A DNA stretch of 64,000 nucleotides, from positions 118,249 to 182,248 of the forward strand of contig CAJUDJ010000001.1 of the NCBI GenBank assembly GCA_910584985.1. The letters run 5' to 3'. The position numbers and the translations under genes were made by a program. Shown here piece by piece: positions 51,295 through 60,892 of the stretch; the stretch's first letter is position 1; every line of letters begins with the position of its first letter. The notes beneath the pieces are model-generated. The model saw only the letters and a list, made by a program, of their open reading frames with translations. It did not search any database and was not told the origin of the DNA. Origin of the DNA: an uncultured Eubacterium sp. (lineage in GTDB: Bacteria > Bacillota > Clostridia > Oscillospirales > Acutalibacteraceae).

Positions 51295-52818
51295 TTATGT
51301 TTCTGTATTACCGGAAGCACAGGTATTATAAAGCGTTTTTACGGTTTCTTCGGTTAAGGATATTACGCTTTCAATCTGCTTTTTGCCGCTTTGCTCTGTA
51401 TTCAACAAGGTTATTTCAAATTCTTCCTTATCATAATCATCTTCATTGCAGAAATAAGGAACTGCGCAGCCATCCTGTTCAAATTCCCGTTTATAAACCG
51501 ATTTCCCGTTTATTCTGTAATTTTTATAGCCGTTTCTGTTGTTCAGTATTGCCGTAAAAACCGTTTCAAAACCATTTTCGGAAGTCATTTCATGGATACG
51601 GCTTACAGCGCGCCATGTTTTTTCAGGATTTTCTCCGTAGGAATATGTGTTACTGCATATATTCACCCTGCCGTTCTTTTTCTGAAGAATATAAAACAAA
51701 TCTCCGCTGCTTCCGTTAAAATAATTCGTCAGCAAATCGTTTTCAAAGATTTTCCGTGCTTCTCCGTTGTGCCAGGAAAAAACCTCCATAACATATCTGG
51801 GGGTTGCATCCGTATCTTCAAAATGCTTTTTATTTCTGCCTATAACAAACAATTCGTCCTCGCCGTCTCCGTTAAAATCAACCAGTCTTACAACTGCCGT
51901 ACCGTCTGCAAAGCAGTTGTTTTTTGCCAAAGAAACACATGGCTCTCCGTATTTCTGTTTTTCAAACTCAATAATGCTGCAAAAAGCCGCTGCCTTTCTC
52001 TGTTCTTCCGTTTCAGGAACATTTGAATTCACATATTTTTCGCCGATAAATCCCGACAAGGTATTGTTGACCTGATTCTGAAGATATTCTGCCCTCGGCG
52101 ATGTAAGTCCGGAAAATCTGACGGTTTCAAAACTGCTTGCATTCTGCTTTCCGTTTACGGAATAGGATTGTTCTTCCAAATTAAAACCGCATGCGGAAAC
52201 TGCGGAAAAAGTGCTTCCTTTCAGTGCCAATAGCTCCATTTCATCGGCGCTGTTTTCCTTTATTTTTCCTATATGGCACTTGCCGCCGTTTTGATAAAGC
52301 GTAATCCATTCCCCAAAGTTCTTATTGCCTTCAAGGCGGTTTGCCCTATCTTTATACAGGTTTGCAAAGCCTTTTCCTTTAAATCCCCACACTTCAAGAT
52401 TATAAGAACCCTCACTGCCGTAAACAACAAGCAATTCATCCCTGCCGTCTGCATTAAAATCAACCTGCTTAATATAGGACAGGCCGGAAAGACTCCAGCT
52501 GCCACCGTTCTTCTCTTCCGTTGTATCATCCGTATATTCCATCCGGCATGTGCCGTGCTCGGAAATGATATCGGAACATACCTTTCCCGCTGCTTCACGG
52601 AATTTGTTTTCACTGCTTACAGAGCCGAAAATTTTAACGGCAGTAACAGAAATAAATACAGCTATTACCGTAAAAAAGAGCAATGCGGTAAAAATTCGGA
52701 ACTGCTTAATCCGTTTTGTCGTATAGGTCTTGTTTTCTGCTCTGCCGAAACAGGCACGAACATAGTCCCTGAAAAAACGGATTACTTTCATGAAGCCTGA
52801 TTTGATTCCTGCAGACAC
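51295..52818 (-). CDS. Membrane-anchored protein with FG-GAP/VCBS-like motifs, 507 aa
   Basis: Function unknown. An N-terminal membrane helix (about residues 42-65, LFFTVIAVFISVTAVKIFG) is preceded by a basic cytoplasmic part, so most of the protein is outside. Two segments VDFNADGRDELLVVYG and VDFNGDGEDELFVIG match the calcium-binding DxNxDGxDE loops of FG-GAP/VCBS or dockerin-like repeats. It ends with EESIISLTEETVKTLY-like helices. The start is uncertain: a GTG at 52818 or an ATG at 52791, neither with a strong ribosome binding site. It may sense or bind surface ligands; the adjacent acyltransferase could modify the surface. Confidence 0.6.
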   Translation of the reverse strand: MSAGIKSGFMKVIRFFRDYVRACFGRAENKTYTTKRIKQFRIFTALLFFTVIAVFISVTAVKIFGSVSSENKFREAAGKVCSDIISEHGTCRMEYTDDTTEEKNGGSWSLSGLSYIKQVDFNADGRDELLVVYGSEGSYNLEVWGFKGKGFANLYKDRANRLEGNKNFGEWITLYQNGGKCHIGKIKENSADEMELLALKGSTFSAVSACGFNLEEQSYSVNGKQNASSFETVRFSGLTSPRAEYLQNQVNNTLSGFIGEKYVNSNVPETEEQRKAAAFCSIIEFEKQKYGEPCVSLAKNNCFADGTAVVRLVDFNGDGEDELFVIGRNKKHFEDTDATPRYVMEVFSWHNGEARKIFENDLLTNYFNGSSGDLFYILQKKNGRVNICSNTYSYGENPEKTWRAVSRIHEMTSENGFETVFTAILNNRNGYKNYRINGKSVYKREFEQDGCAVPYFCNEDDYDKEEFEITLLNTEQSGKKQIESVISLTEETVKTLYNTCASGNTET

Positions 52819-52861
52819 TTTTATAAAAAACGGATTAAGGTATCTGCCTGCCGCATTATTT

Positions 52862-53980
52862 TTATGAAGATTTTGTTTTTTCAGGCAGCCTCACCTCATC
52901 CTTCGTATTCTGTCGTTTAAAAATTTTATTTTCAAGCCTTTCCAAAAGAGAAGAAAGCCTTGTAACCTTAAAGATATAAAGCCTGACGGCATCTATTGCC
53001 GAACAGAAAAAATAAATTGCAAATGCAGTTAAAAGCACTGCTGCAGCAAGTTTGATTGATCTTAGCTTCGCATAATCCGCAAAGCGGTTTTTCATAACAA
53101 AATTCCATATCCAGTAATTTGTATGAATTATGTAAACGCTGAAAGACAGCGGTGAAAACCATCTGATTAAAAATACTGCCGGTTTGAATTTTATATCCAT
53201 ATTTATTGCCGCAAGAAACAGAAAATATGCTGCCAGCAATATTGTCGGCGCACTGTAACTGTATAAAAGCTGATCGGAAACCTTGTCCGTTCCTGTTTTG
53301 TTTACCGCGTAAAGAAAAACAAAAGCAACTGCCGCACATGCCGCATAACCGGCAAGAAGCGGCAAAACCTTTAATTTTACAGTGTGAAGCCTTTTTGTAA
53401 TTCCGCCGAGAATATACAGCATCATAAGCCATATCACACTGTAGCCCTTTGAGATTTTAAAAACATCCGTTCTGAAAACCGTGGGCAGAACCGAAATAAC
53501 GACAACGATAATTAAAAACAGCATTTTAAGTTCTTTTTCACGGAGTGCATTTATCATTTTATTTAAAAACGGAATAAAGAAGAACAATGCAAAATAGCAG
53601 GAAAAATACCAGTAATGATTAGTGAAAACGGGAAATATACTTTTCTTCCATATCTCATAGGTGTACCCCTCCCCGCCAAATTTCAAGGCACCGAACACGG
53701 CAGTAAAAAGAATTGTATAAAAAACCACCTGAAGCCAAAGCACTGCGATTTTATGCAGTTTCAATTTTGTGCCGTTTACGGAAACATAACCGCTGATAAG
53801 AGCATAACAGTTTACGGCACATATGCAAAGTGCTTCCAGCATCCATGCAACATCAAATTGATGACTGAGCGGTTTTACCGCCTTGAAAATACCGCCCTGC
53901 ATAAGAATATGAAGCACAATAATCATAAACATGGATAGTATTCTTAACAGATCTATGCCATACTGCCTTTTTACTTCCAT
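52862..53980 (-). CDS. Acyltransferase-3 family membrane protein
   Basis: A 372-residue polytopic protein of about ten helices beginning RQYGIDLLRILSMFMIIVLHILMQGG, where the conserved His sits in the first helix, as in the OafA/YrhL/WecH acyltransferase-3 family that O-acylates surface polysaccharides or lipids. The blocks ISGYVSVNG, NHYWYFSCYFALFFFIPFLN and PLSFSVYIIHTNYWIW are typical. The acyl acceptor cannot be predicted. It ends just upstream of the FG-GAP-like membrane protein gene on the same strand. Confidence 0.85.
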   Translation of the reverse strand: MEVKRQYGIDLLRILSMFMIIVLHILMQGGIFKAVKPLSHQFDVAWMLEALCICAVNCYALISGYVSVNGTKLKLHKIAVLWLQVVFYTILFTAVFGALKFGGEGYTYEIWKKSIFPVFTNHYWYFSCYFALFFFIPFLNKMINALREKELKMLFLIIVVVISVLPTVFRTDVFKISKGYSVIWLMMLYILGGITKRLHTVKLKVLPLLAGYAACAAVAFVFLYAVNKTGTDKVSDQLLYSYSAPTILLAAYFLFLAAINMDIKFKPAVFLIRWFSPLSFSVYIIHTNYWIWNFVMKNRFADYAKLRSIKLAAAVLLTAFAIYFFCSAIDAVRLYIFKVTRLSSLLERLENKIFKRQNTKDEVRLPEKTKSS

Positions 53981-54008
53981 TCTTTTATCCTCTTTTCATT
54001 TCAATTTA

Positions 54009-56072
54009 TCATTTTATTTTCTTGACACTCGGTTTTCTGACCAGCATAAACACAAAAACCGCAATAACAATAAATGCACATATTGTTCCTGCCGTTATGC
54101 TTCCCGTTGTAATAAACAGCGCAAGCTGATACAGCACCAGCGAGGTGCAGTAAGCAAACAGGCACTGATAGGAGATTGCAAACACAGTCCATCTGAAGCT
54201 GTTCATTTCCCGCCGGATTGCACCCATTGCAGCAACACATGGTGCACAGAGCAGATTGAAAATCAGGAAAGAATAGCCCGAAAGTGCTGTAAAACCATCG
54301 CCCAAATGCGCATAGAGCACACCGAATACGCCGACAATTTCCTCCTTGGCAATAAGCCCCAGCAGCGTTGCCACCGCTGCCTGCCAGCTGCCGAAACCAA
54401 GCGGCCGGAAAATTACATTAATGAAGCTTCCGATATAGGCAAGAATAGAATTGTCCATTTGCTGCACCATTCCGAATTTTCCGCCGTAAAAGCCGAAATT
54501 AGATAAAAACCAGACAGCACAGGACGCCAGCAGAATAATTGTGCCTGCTTTTTTTACATAGCTCCAGCTTCTGTCCCATGTGGCACGGGCAACCGATTTA
54601 AAGGTTGGCATATGATAGCTTGGAAGCTCCATTACAAACGGTGAAACATCACCGCTGAACAGCTTTGTTTTCTTTAAAAGTATTCCGCTTGAGATTATTG
54701 CCGCAATTCCGATAAAATATGCACTTGGAGCAACCCACCATGCACCACCGAAAAGTGCAGAAGCAATCAAAGCAATTACAGGAAGCTTTGCACCGCAGGG
54801 AATAAAGGTAGTGGTAATAATCGTCATTCTGCGTTCATTTACATTTTCAATCGTGCGACTGCTCATAATTCCCGGCACGCCGCAGCCTGTGCCCACAAGA
54901 ATGGGAATAAAACTTTTGCCCGAAAGCCCGAATTTTCTGAACAGCTTATCCATAATAAATGCAATACGGCTCATATAGCCGCAGTCTTCCAGAAAGGAAA
55001 GGAAAATAAAAAGCACAATAATCTGCGGAACAAAGGATAAAACCGAACCAACACCTGCTATAATGCCATCCGTAATCAGGCTGATAAGCCACGGCGCACA
55101 GTTTACGGATTCAAGGAAACTCTCTGCTGCAAGGGCTATTCCCCCTGCACCGAAAATCCGCCCTGTTATCAGCTCCGACAAATAGCCGCCCAGCGTTGTA
55201 ACCGAAAGATAATAGACGCCGAACATAATCAGCGCAAAGATTGGAAGTGAAAGATATTTATTGGTAACAATGCCGTCTATCTTTTCCGAAACAGGCGTTT
55301 TTCCGCTTTTTGTGCGGCATTCATCAATGCAAGAGGTTATGTATTTATATCTTTGATCGGCAATAATGCTTTCGCTGTCATCACCATAATACTTTTCAAC
55401 ATCCCGGATTATATTTTCACAGTCATCAAAATCCGAAGAAATCAGCTTATCTCTTTCAAAAATCTTGGTAGCATAATAGCGTTTATGAAGCATATCCGTG
55501 CCGTCAGGCAGAAGCGCAGATATAAAATGCAGGGCGGATTCAACCCTGTCGTCAAAGCTGTGATGAACAGGCGGCACGCCCTTATTGTTTCTGGCAAGCT
55601 CAACTGCCTTTTTGGCGCATTTTTTTACACCTGTGCCTTTAAGCGCCGATATTTCAAAACATACGCAGCCAAAATGCTCACTGATTTCATCCGGATTTAT
55701 CACATCTCCGTTTCTGCGTACAATATCAATCATATTGATTGCCATAATAACAGGAATGCCGATTTCACAAAGCTGGGTAGTTAAATAAAGATTTCTTTCA
55801 AGGTTTGTGCCATCTATAATATTCAGTATGGCATCCGGCTCTTCATTCACAAGATAATTTCTTGCCACAACCTCTTCGGGTGTATACGGCGAAAGGCTGT
55901 AAATGCCCGGAAGATCGGCAATGATTACATCCTTTTCTCCCTTAAGCCTGCCTTCTTTTGCCTCAACGGTTACGCCTGCCCAGTTGCCCACATACTGATT
56001 GGAGCCTGTAAGCGCATTGAAAAGCATTGTTTTTCCGCAGTTCGGGTTTCCTGCAAGTGCAATTTTAACCAT
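54009..56072 (-). CDS. feoB: Ferrous iron transport protein B
   Basis: A 687-residue GTPase-permease for Fe2+ uptake. The N-terminal G domain has G1 GNPNCGKT (residues 8-15), the Thr of G2 in VGNWAGVTVE, G3 DLPGIYSLS and the G4-type NMIDIV. After the helical GDI segment, about eight membrane helices include the gate motifs LVGTGCGVPGIMSSRT and FIPCGAKLP. No feoA or feoC is next to it. The start overlaps the end of the ATP-grasp gene upstream by eight bases, so it is the last gene of a three-gene operon. Confidence 0.95.
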   Translation of the reverse strand: MVKIALAGNPNCGKTMLFNALTGSNQYVGNWAGVTVEAKEGRLKGEKDVIIADLPGIYSLSPYTPEEVVARNYLVNEEPDAILNIIDGTNLERNLYLTTQLCEIGIPVIMAINMIDIVRRNGDVINPDEISEHFGCVCFEISALKGTGVKKCAKKAVELARNNKGVPPVHHSFDDRVESALHFISALLPDGTDMLHKRYYATKIFERDKLISSDFDDCENIIRDVEKYYGDDSESIIADQRYKYITSCIDECRTKSGKTPVSEKIDGIVTNKYLSLPIFALIMFGVYYLSVTTLGGYLSELITGRIFGAGGIALAAESFLESVNCAPWLISLITDGIIAGVGSVLSFVPQIIVLFIFLSFLEDCGYMSRIAFIMDKLFRKFGLSGKSFIPILVGTGCGVPGIMSSRTIENVNERRMTIITTTFIPCGAKLPVIALIASALFGGAWWVAPSAYFIGIAAIISSGILLKKTKLFSGDVSPFVMELPSYHMPTFKSVARATWDRSWSYVKKAGTIILLASCAVWFLSNFGFYGGKFGMVQQMDNSILAYIGSFINVIFRPLGFGSWQAAVATLLGLIAKEEIVGVFGVLYAHLGDGFTALSGYSFLIFNLLCAPCVAAMGAIRREMNSFRWTVFAISYQCLFAYCTSLVLYQLALFITTGSITAGTICAFIVIAVFVFMLVRKPSVKKIK

Positions 56073-56802
56073 TGTTTACCTCTTCTTTGATATAATCACA
56101 GTATTCCTTTATTATATCCATATTCGTCAGGGAATAAACCATTCTTGCCCCAACGGAATCTTCAATTTCATTAAAAACTATTTTACCACTGTTAAACACA
56201 AAATCAATACCTATATAATCATATTTTATAAGCGATGCAATTTTATAAACAAGTGTTTTTTCCGCTTCCGAAAGCCTGTAAGGCACTGCACGGCCTCCAA
56301 GGCAGAAGTTTGCGCGGAAATCCGTCTTACTTTCACGCAGCACAGCTGCAAGAATTCTGCCGCCGATAAGCCATACTCTTAAATCCTTTCCGAGATCAGA
56401 TGCCGGCTTCTGATAAACAAAACCGGGTTCAATCGGCTCTTTTTTACGAAGCATAAAAACCTCTTTGCCGCCCCTGCCGTTTACTGATTTTTTCACAGCA
56501 GGAATGCCGTTATAATTTACAGGCAGAATTTCAATGCCGTTTTTCTGCATAAATTCATAGCAAAGCTGCTTGTTGTTTGCAAGCTTTGTTAAAGCAGCGG
56601 GATTGAATACACGCACCCCACGCTTCTCAAAGCCTGCTGCAATCTTATAATTGTTTGTTCTGTTTATAACAAAATCCGTCGGCTGTGAAAAATCGGTTTC
56701 TTTTTCATACACAAGCTTTATATCCAGATTTTGCTTATACTTTTCAACTGAAAATGCGTTTCTTTCTGCTTCCTCTCTGCTGTAAATCAATAATCCGCTC
56801 AT
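56065..56802 (-). CDS. ATP-grasp (RimK-like) ligase, second of pair
   Basis: A 245-residue ATP-grasp protein. The N-terminal pre-ATP domain is short. Nucleotide-binding features are VKKSVNGRGGKEVFML, FVYQKPASDLGKDLRVWLIGGRILAAVLR, and the metal-binding KYDYIGIDFVFNSGKIVFNEIEDSVGARM. It overlaps the other ATP-grasp gene by ATGA and feoB by eight bases. Such enzymes ligate amino or carboxyl groups (for example glutamate) to a substrate; the substrate here is unknown. Confidence 0.82.
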   Translation of the reverse strand: MSGLLIYSREEAERNAFSVEKYKQNLDIKLVYEKETDFSQPTDFVINRTNNYKIAAGFEKRGVRVFNPAALTKLANNKQLCYEFMQKNGIEILPVNYNGIPAVKKSVNGRGGKEVFMLRKKEPIEPGFVYQKPASDLGKDLRVWLIGGRILAAVLRESKTDFRANFCLGGRAVPYRLSEAEKTLVYKIASLIKYDYIGIDFVFNSGKIVFNEIEDSVGARMVYSLTNMDIIKEYCDYIKEEVNNG

Positions 56803-57614
56803 AAATTTCTTTTTATTTCCTCAAAAATTTCAGCTGCTATGTCTATACCCGTGCATTCCATAATATTTATTATGTGGGCATTGCTGTTTACTTCGCAGAC
56901 CATTCCCCCGTCTAAAATATCCACACCGCCGAAATGCAGGCCCAGCCTTTCGCAGGCATCCACAGCAAGCCTGCATTCGTTTTCGCTTGGTGTGCAGGGC
57001 TTCATGGTTCCGCCGTTTGTTATATTGGATCTGAAATCGGCCTCATTAAAGCGTTCTATTGCGGCAACAACCCGTCCGCCCACAACTTCTATGCGTTTAT
57101 CCTGTCCGGCAGACTCGGCTATAAATTTCTGAAGTATAAACGGTTTTTCAGTTACATGATTTAAAATTTCTTCAACCGTTCCGCAAAGAAACACCTGTTC
57201 TCCGAAAGAGCCGAAGCATTCCTTGAACACAACCGGCAAGCCGAGTTTTTCCGCTGCCTGTTCGGCAAATTCGGTGAAATCTGCCTTAAAATAGGTTTTC
57301 GGCGCAATAATCGTTTCGGGCTGCTGCACACAGCCAAGAAGCTCTGTATAGGTTCGGGCTTTATCATCGCATTTTTCAATGGAGTCAGCACTGTTGAAAA
57401 CAGGCAGGCCTGCCTGCTCCAGCCTTCTTGCCAGATTTATATCCTTGTCCCAGAAAAGTACAAAATCACATTCCGGCATTTCAAGGGAAAGCTCCAGATT
57501 TGTTTTAACCGAAAACCCGATATTCTGTTTCCGGGCAGATGCTGCCAGTGCCCTGTGAAGCATATTGAATTTATCAGATACCAGAAAATGATTAACCGCA
57601 AGAACACCCTTCAT
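56799..57614 (-). CDS. ATP-grasp (RimK-like) ligase, first of pair
   Basis: A 271-residue ATP-grasp enzyme with VFKECFGSFGEQVFLC as the ATP-binding lysine and glycine loop, PFILQKFIAESAGQDKRIEVVGGRVVAAIER, and the metal-binding tail GVDILDGGMVCEVNSNAHIINIMECTGIDIA. The N-terminal region has FWDKDINLARRLEQAGLPVFN. It is related to RimK/LysX-type glutamate or lysine ligases and is coupled to a second, shorter paralogue. Its start at 57614 has GGAGAAAAG upstream. It leads the three-gene operon with feoB. Confidence 0.82.
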   Translation of the reverse strand: MKGVLAVNHFLVSDKFNMLHRALAASARKQNIGFSVKTNLELSLEMPECDFVLFWDKDINLARRLEQAGLPVFNSADSIEKCDDKARTYTELLGCVQQPETIIAPKTYFKADFTEFAEQAAEKLGLPVVFKECFGSFGEQVFLCGTVEEILNHVTEKPFILQKFIAESAGQDKRIEVVGGRVVAAIERFNEADFRSNITNGGTMKPCTPSENECRLAVDACERLGLHFGGVDILDGGMVCEVNSNAHIINIMECTGIDIAAEIFEEIKRNL

Positions 57615-57656
57615 CTGCTTTTCTCCTTTTTATTTTAATAATTGTATCATTTATTC

Positions 57657-57685
57657 TTGCATTTTTCAATCTGCCGTTATAAAAT
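57657..57685 (+). promoter_or_regulatory. Promoter of the AICAR transformylase gene
   Basis: TTGCAT (57657-57662) and TAAAAT (57680-57685) with 17 bases between; followed by a leader of about 100 bases. Confidence 0.6.
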
Positions 57686-57789
57686 AAATATATTATTTTA
57701 AACGCTGAACGGCAGGCAACCGGAAACGGCAGGTGTTTTTACAAAAATACTGCGATTCTGTGCCGCAGCAAACAAGAGGAGGATTTAAA

Positions 57790-58965
57790 ATGACAGAGTA
57801 TACTTTAAAATACGGCTGTAACCCAAACCAGAACCCTGCAAGAATTCATATGGACGGCGAAACGCTGCCTTTTGAAATTTTAAACGGCAGTGCAGGTTAT
57901 ATCAATCTTCTGGATGCTTTCAATTCCTGGCAGCTTGTTAAGGAGCTTAAGGAAGCAACCGGGCTTCCGAGTGCCGCTTCCTTCAAGCATGTTTCACCTG
58001 CCGGTGCCGCTGTTGCAAAACCGCTTTCTGAAAACGAAAGAAAAGCCTGCTTTGTTCCCGAAGGGCTGGAGCTTTCACCGATTGCCCAGGCCTATGTAAG
58101 AGCAAGGGGATGCGACCGTGTTTCTTCCTTCGGTGATTTTGCAGCACTTTCCGATGAATGTGATGCTTCAGTTGCACAGTTTCTTGTGAAAGAGGTTTCA
58201 GACGGAATCATCGCCCCGTCCTACACAGAGGAGGCACTTGAAATTCTGAAAAGCAAGCGCCGCGGCGGTTATCTTGTTATTAAAATTGACCCTGATTTTG
58301 TTCCCGAGGAAACAGAAACAAAACAGGTGTTCGGCATTAAGTTTGAACAGAAAAGAAACGATGCAAAAATCACGATGCAGCTTTTTGACAATATGCCCAC
58401 AGAAATTAAGGAGATTCCCGAAATTGCAAAAATTGATCTGCTTATCTCTATGATTACACTTAAATATACGCAGTCAAATTCCGTTTGCTATGCAATGGGC
58501 GGGCAGACCATCGGCGTTGGCGCAGGCCAGCAGTCCCGTATTCACTGCACACGCCTTGCAGGCAATAAAGCAGATAACTGGTGGCTTCGCCAGAATGAAA
58601 AGGTGCTGAATCTTCCGTTTATTGACGGAATACGCAAATGCGATGCGGATAATGCAATAGACCTTTACATAAGCGATGATTACGAAGAACTTTTTGAAAA
58701 CGATGCATGGAAAAGATTTTTCACACAAAGGCCTGCTCCGTTTACCAAAGAGGAAAAAGCAGAATGGCACAAAAAAATGGATTTGGTTGCCCTTGGCTCT
58801 GACGCATTCTTCCCGTTTGAGGACAATATTGAAAGAGCCGTTAAATCCGGCGTTAAATACATTGCACAGCCCGGCGGCTCTGTCAGGGATGCAAATGTAA
58901 TTGAATGCTGCAACGGCTTTGGCATTGCAATGACAATGACAGGAATACGCCTTTTCCACCATTAA
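57790..58965 (+). CDS. purH: Stand-alone AICAR transformylase
   Basis: A 391-residue protein corresponding to the C-terminal AICAR formyltransferase domain of PurH, with KYGCNPNQNPA at the start, the catalytic Lys-His in ASFKHVSPAGAAVA, SFGDFAALSD, YTQSNSVCYAMGGQTIGVGAGQQSR and DAFFPFEDNIERAVKSGVKYIAQPGGSVRD. It lacks the MGS-like IMP cyclohydrolase domain, so a separate enzyme must complete IMP synthesis. The ATG at 57790 follows GAGGAGG; the upstream frame is leader. This split form is known in several clostridia. It stands alone between a promoter and a terminator. Confidence 0.9.
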   Translation: MTEYTLKYGCNPNQNPARIHMDGETLPFEILNGSAGYINLLDAFNSWQLVKELKEATGLPSAASFKHVSPAGAAVAKPLSENERKACFVPEGLELSPIAQAYVRARGCDRVSSFGDFAALSDECDASVAQFLVKEVSDGIIAPSYTEEALEILKSKRRGGYLVIKIDPDFVPEETETKQVFGIKFEQKRNDAKITMQLFDNMPTEIKEIPEIAKIDLLISMITLKYTQSNSVCYAMGGQTIGVGAGQQSRIHCTRLAGNKADNWWLRQNEKVLNLPFIDGIRKCDADNAIDLYISDDYEELFENDAWKRFFTQRPAPFTKEEKAEWHKKMDLVALGSDAFFPFEDNIERAVKSGVKYIAQPGGSVRDANVIECCNGFGIAMTMTGIRLFHH

Positions 58966-58990
58966 TATATATAGTTTATAAAGGATACTT

Positions 58991-59041
58991 AAAGGAACTG
59001 ATGTTTGGCAAAAATATTGCACAATATCAGCTCCTTTTTTT
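58991..59041 (+). terminator. Terminator of the AICAR transformylase gene
   Basis: AAAGGA-A-CTGAT (58991-59002) pairs with ATCAG-C-TCCTTT (59025-59036) and is followed by a T run. Confidence 0.75.
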
Positions 59042-59077
59042 CATTAAAATTTTACATTGTATATTACAGTTTGTATA

Positions 59078-59106
59078 TTTACATTCCTGTTGTTAAAGAG
59101 TATAAT
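59078..59106 (+). promoter_or_regulatory. Promoter of DUF6472-deacetylase operon
   Basis: TTTACA (59078-59083) and TATAAT (59101-59106) with 17 bases between. Confidence 0.7.
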
Positions 59107-59126
59107 TGTATTCGGAGATGGTTTTT

Positions 59127-59306
59127 TTGGAGAATTTGTGCGAAAAATGCTGGTATAACGCCTATGACGAAGCCTCTGATGAATATTACTGTGATTTACA
59201 GCTTGATGAAGATGAATTTGTTCAGCTTATGCAGGACAAAAATAAAAGTTGTCGATATTTTCGCCCCGATAAAGGCGAATACGAAATTGTCAGGAGGCAG
59301 AATTAA
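59127..59306 (+). CDS. DUF6472-family small protein, 59 aa
   Basis: A small acidic protein with CEKCWYNAYDEASDEYYC at the start and CRYFRP near the end, matching the clostridial DUF6472 family with four or so cysteines placed as a zinc ribbon-like site. The function is unknown. A TTG at 59127 is preferred because GGAG lies nine bases upstream; the ATG at 59118 abuts the GGAG and the ATG at 59106 lies within the promoter's -10 region. Its stop overlaps the next start as TAATG, so it is coupled to the deacetylase gene. Confidence 0.75.
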   Translation: MENLCEKCWYNAYDEASDEYYCDLQLDEDEFVQLMQDKNKSCRYFRPDKGEYEIVRRQN

Positions 59307-60724
59307 TGAAATCAAAATCAGCATACAAGCTTATGTCCCTCGTCTTTGTTCTGCTGCTGATTTTTATATCCTTTATAGCGGTTATTGTGAATAATCTGAT
59401 GACGGGCACCACTGCTTTCGACACGGCAATCAATATGGGAGTGGGGCAAACCTATCAGTTTCCCGAAAGCACGGCAAAAATAAGATTTCACAGCTACAAT
59501 AAAGAGATTGTAACGGTTGATAAAAACGGTGTTATCACCGCTGTAAGCAAGGGTTCTGCCCAGATTGCGGCAGGCAGAAAAAGAATTGACGTAAATGTTT
59601 ACGATGCACCTGAAAGTGTAGAGCTGGATGACGGTGCATTTTCCATGGGTGTGGGCGAGGAATATACCCTTTCCCCATATGTTCCCGGCTCTGAATTTAA
59701 TACAGGCTTTACTTACACACTGTCCGGCGATAATGCTGTTATGGTTGATGAAAACGGTAAAATCACGGCTGTTTCCGCCGGAAAAACAACCATAACGGTT
59801 TCTACTTATAACAACTGCACCGCTTCCTGTGATGTTTCGGTTGGAAATCCGCCCGATAAAATCAGCCTTTCGGCATCCTCAAACACACTTTTCCTTGGTG
59901 CTGCGGGCAAAATTTTTATAAACATCCCTGCTGACTGTGCTTCAAAGGCAACTGCAATCAGTTCTGACAATGAAGAAATCATAAAGGTGAACTCAAAATG
60001 TGAGCTTACACCTGTTGCTGTGGGAAAGGCAACGATTACTGCAACAACCTATAACGGGGTTTCCGCTTCCTGTGAAATTTCCGTTGTTGAAAAGCCCTAT
60101 TATATAAGACCGGATCTTGACCCCGGAAAACCAATGATTGCTTTTACCTTTGATGACGGCCCCAACGCCGAAACAACAAACCGAATTCTGGATGCATTTG
60201 AAAAAAACAAAGCCTCCTGCACCTTCTTTATAGTCGGAAACAGAACTTTCCGTGATGCAAATGAAGCATGCATCAAACGAATGATTGAAAACGGATTTCA
60301 GCTTGGAAACCATACTTATGACCACAAGCATTACGGTTCTGATGTAACCATTGAGGATATTACCGGATGTGCTGACAGGCTGAATGAAATCAGCGGCCAC
60401 GGGCCGACAGCCTTCAGACCGACAGGCGGCTATTTATCGGATATTATAAAACAGAACTGCGGCGCACCGATTGTGCTTTGGAACATAGACACTGAAGACT
60501 GGAAAACACGGGACGGAAACAAGATTTATTATAAAATTCTTGATGAAGCAAAGGATGGCGGCATTGTACTTATGCACGATATATACCCAAGCAGCGCATA
60601 TGCTGTTGAATGTGTGATTCCAAAGCTGATTGAAAACGGATACCAGATTGTAAATGTGGCAGAGCTTGCCTACTATAAAGGAAAAACGCTTGAAAACGGC
60701 ACAACCTATTATTCAATTAAATAA
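59306..60724 (+). CDS. Membrane-anchored polysaccharide deacetylase with Big2 domains
   Basis: A 472-residue surface enzyme. Residues 10-32 are an uncleaved signal anchor. Three bacterial Ig-like (Big2) repeats follow, marked by VDKNGVITAVSKGSAQI, VDENGKITAVSAGKTTITV and LTPVAVGKATITATTYNG. The C-terminal NodB domain (from about 270) has FTFDDGPNAETT with the metal-binding aspartates, HTYDH with two histidines, FRPTGGY, and LMHDIYP. It probably removes acetyl groups from peptidoglycan or another cell-wall glycan. It is translationally coupled to the DUF6472 gene and ends at a strong terminator. Confidence 0.9.
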   Translation: MKSKSAYKLMSLVFVLLLIFISFIAVIVNNLMTGTTAFDTAINMGVGQTYQFPESTAKIRFHSYNKEIVTVDKNGVITAVSKGSAQIAAGRKRIDVNVYDAPESVELDDGAFSMGVGEEYTLSPYVPGSEFNTGFTYTLSGDNAVMVDENGKITAVSAGKTTITVSTYNNCTASCDVSVGNPPDKISLSASSNTLFLGAAGKIFINIPADCASKATAISSDNEEIIKVNSKCELTPVAVGKATITATTYNGVSASCEISVVEKPYYIRPDLDPGKPMIAFTFDDGPNAETTNRILDAFEKNKASCTFFIVGNRTFRDANEACIKRMIENGFQLGNHTYDHKHYGSDVTIEDITGCADRLNEISGHGPTAFRPTGGYLSDIIKQNCGAPIVLWNIDTEDWKTRDGNKIYYKILDEAKDGGIVLMHDIYPSSAYAVECVIPKLIENGYQIVNVAELAYYKGKTLENGTTYYSIK

Positions 60725-60772
60725 TTTAAAAAACGGATCATTTTGCAACAATTTAAGATACCGAGACAAAGT

Positions 60773-60803
60773 AAACCACGAACATTTTATGTTCGTGGTT
60801 TTC
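60773..60803. terminator. Terminator after deacetylase gene
   Basis: AAACCACGAACAT (60773-60785) pairs perfectly with ATGTTCGTGGTTT (60789-60801). It serves the deacetylase transcript on the plus strand and the converging acetyltransferase gene. Confidence 0.85.
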
Positions 60804-60892
60804 CATTGGAATTTATATATCTGAAGCCGATTCCCGCTATAATATTACATTTATTATTTACACAATAAACCGAAAGTTACTGAACCCGCATA

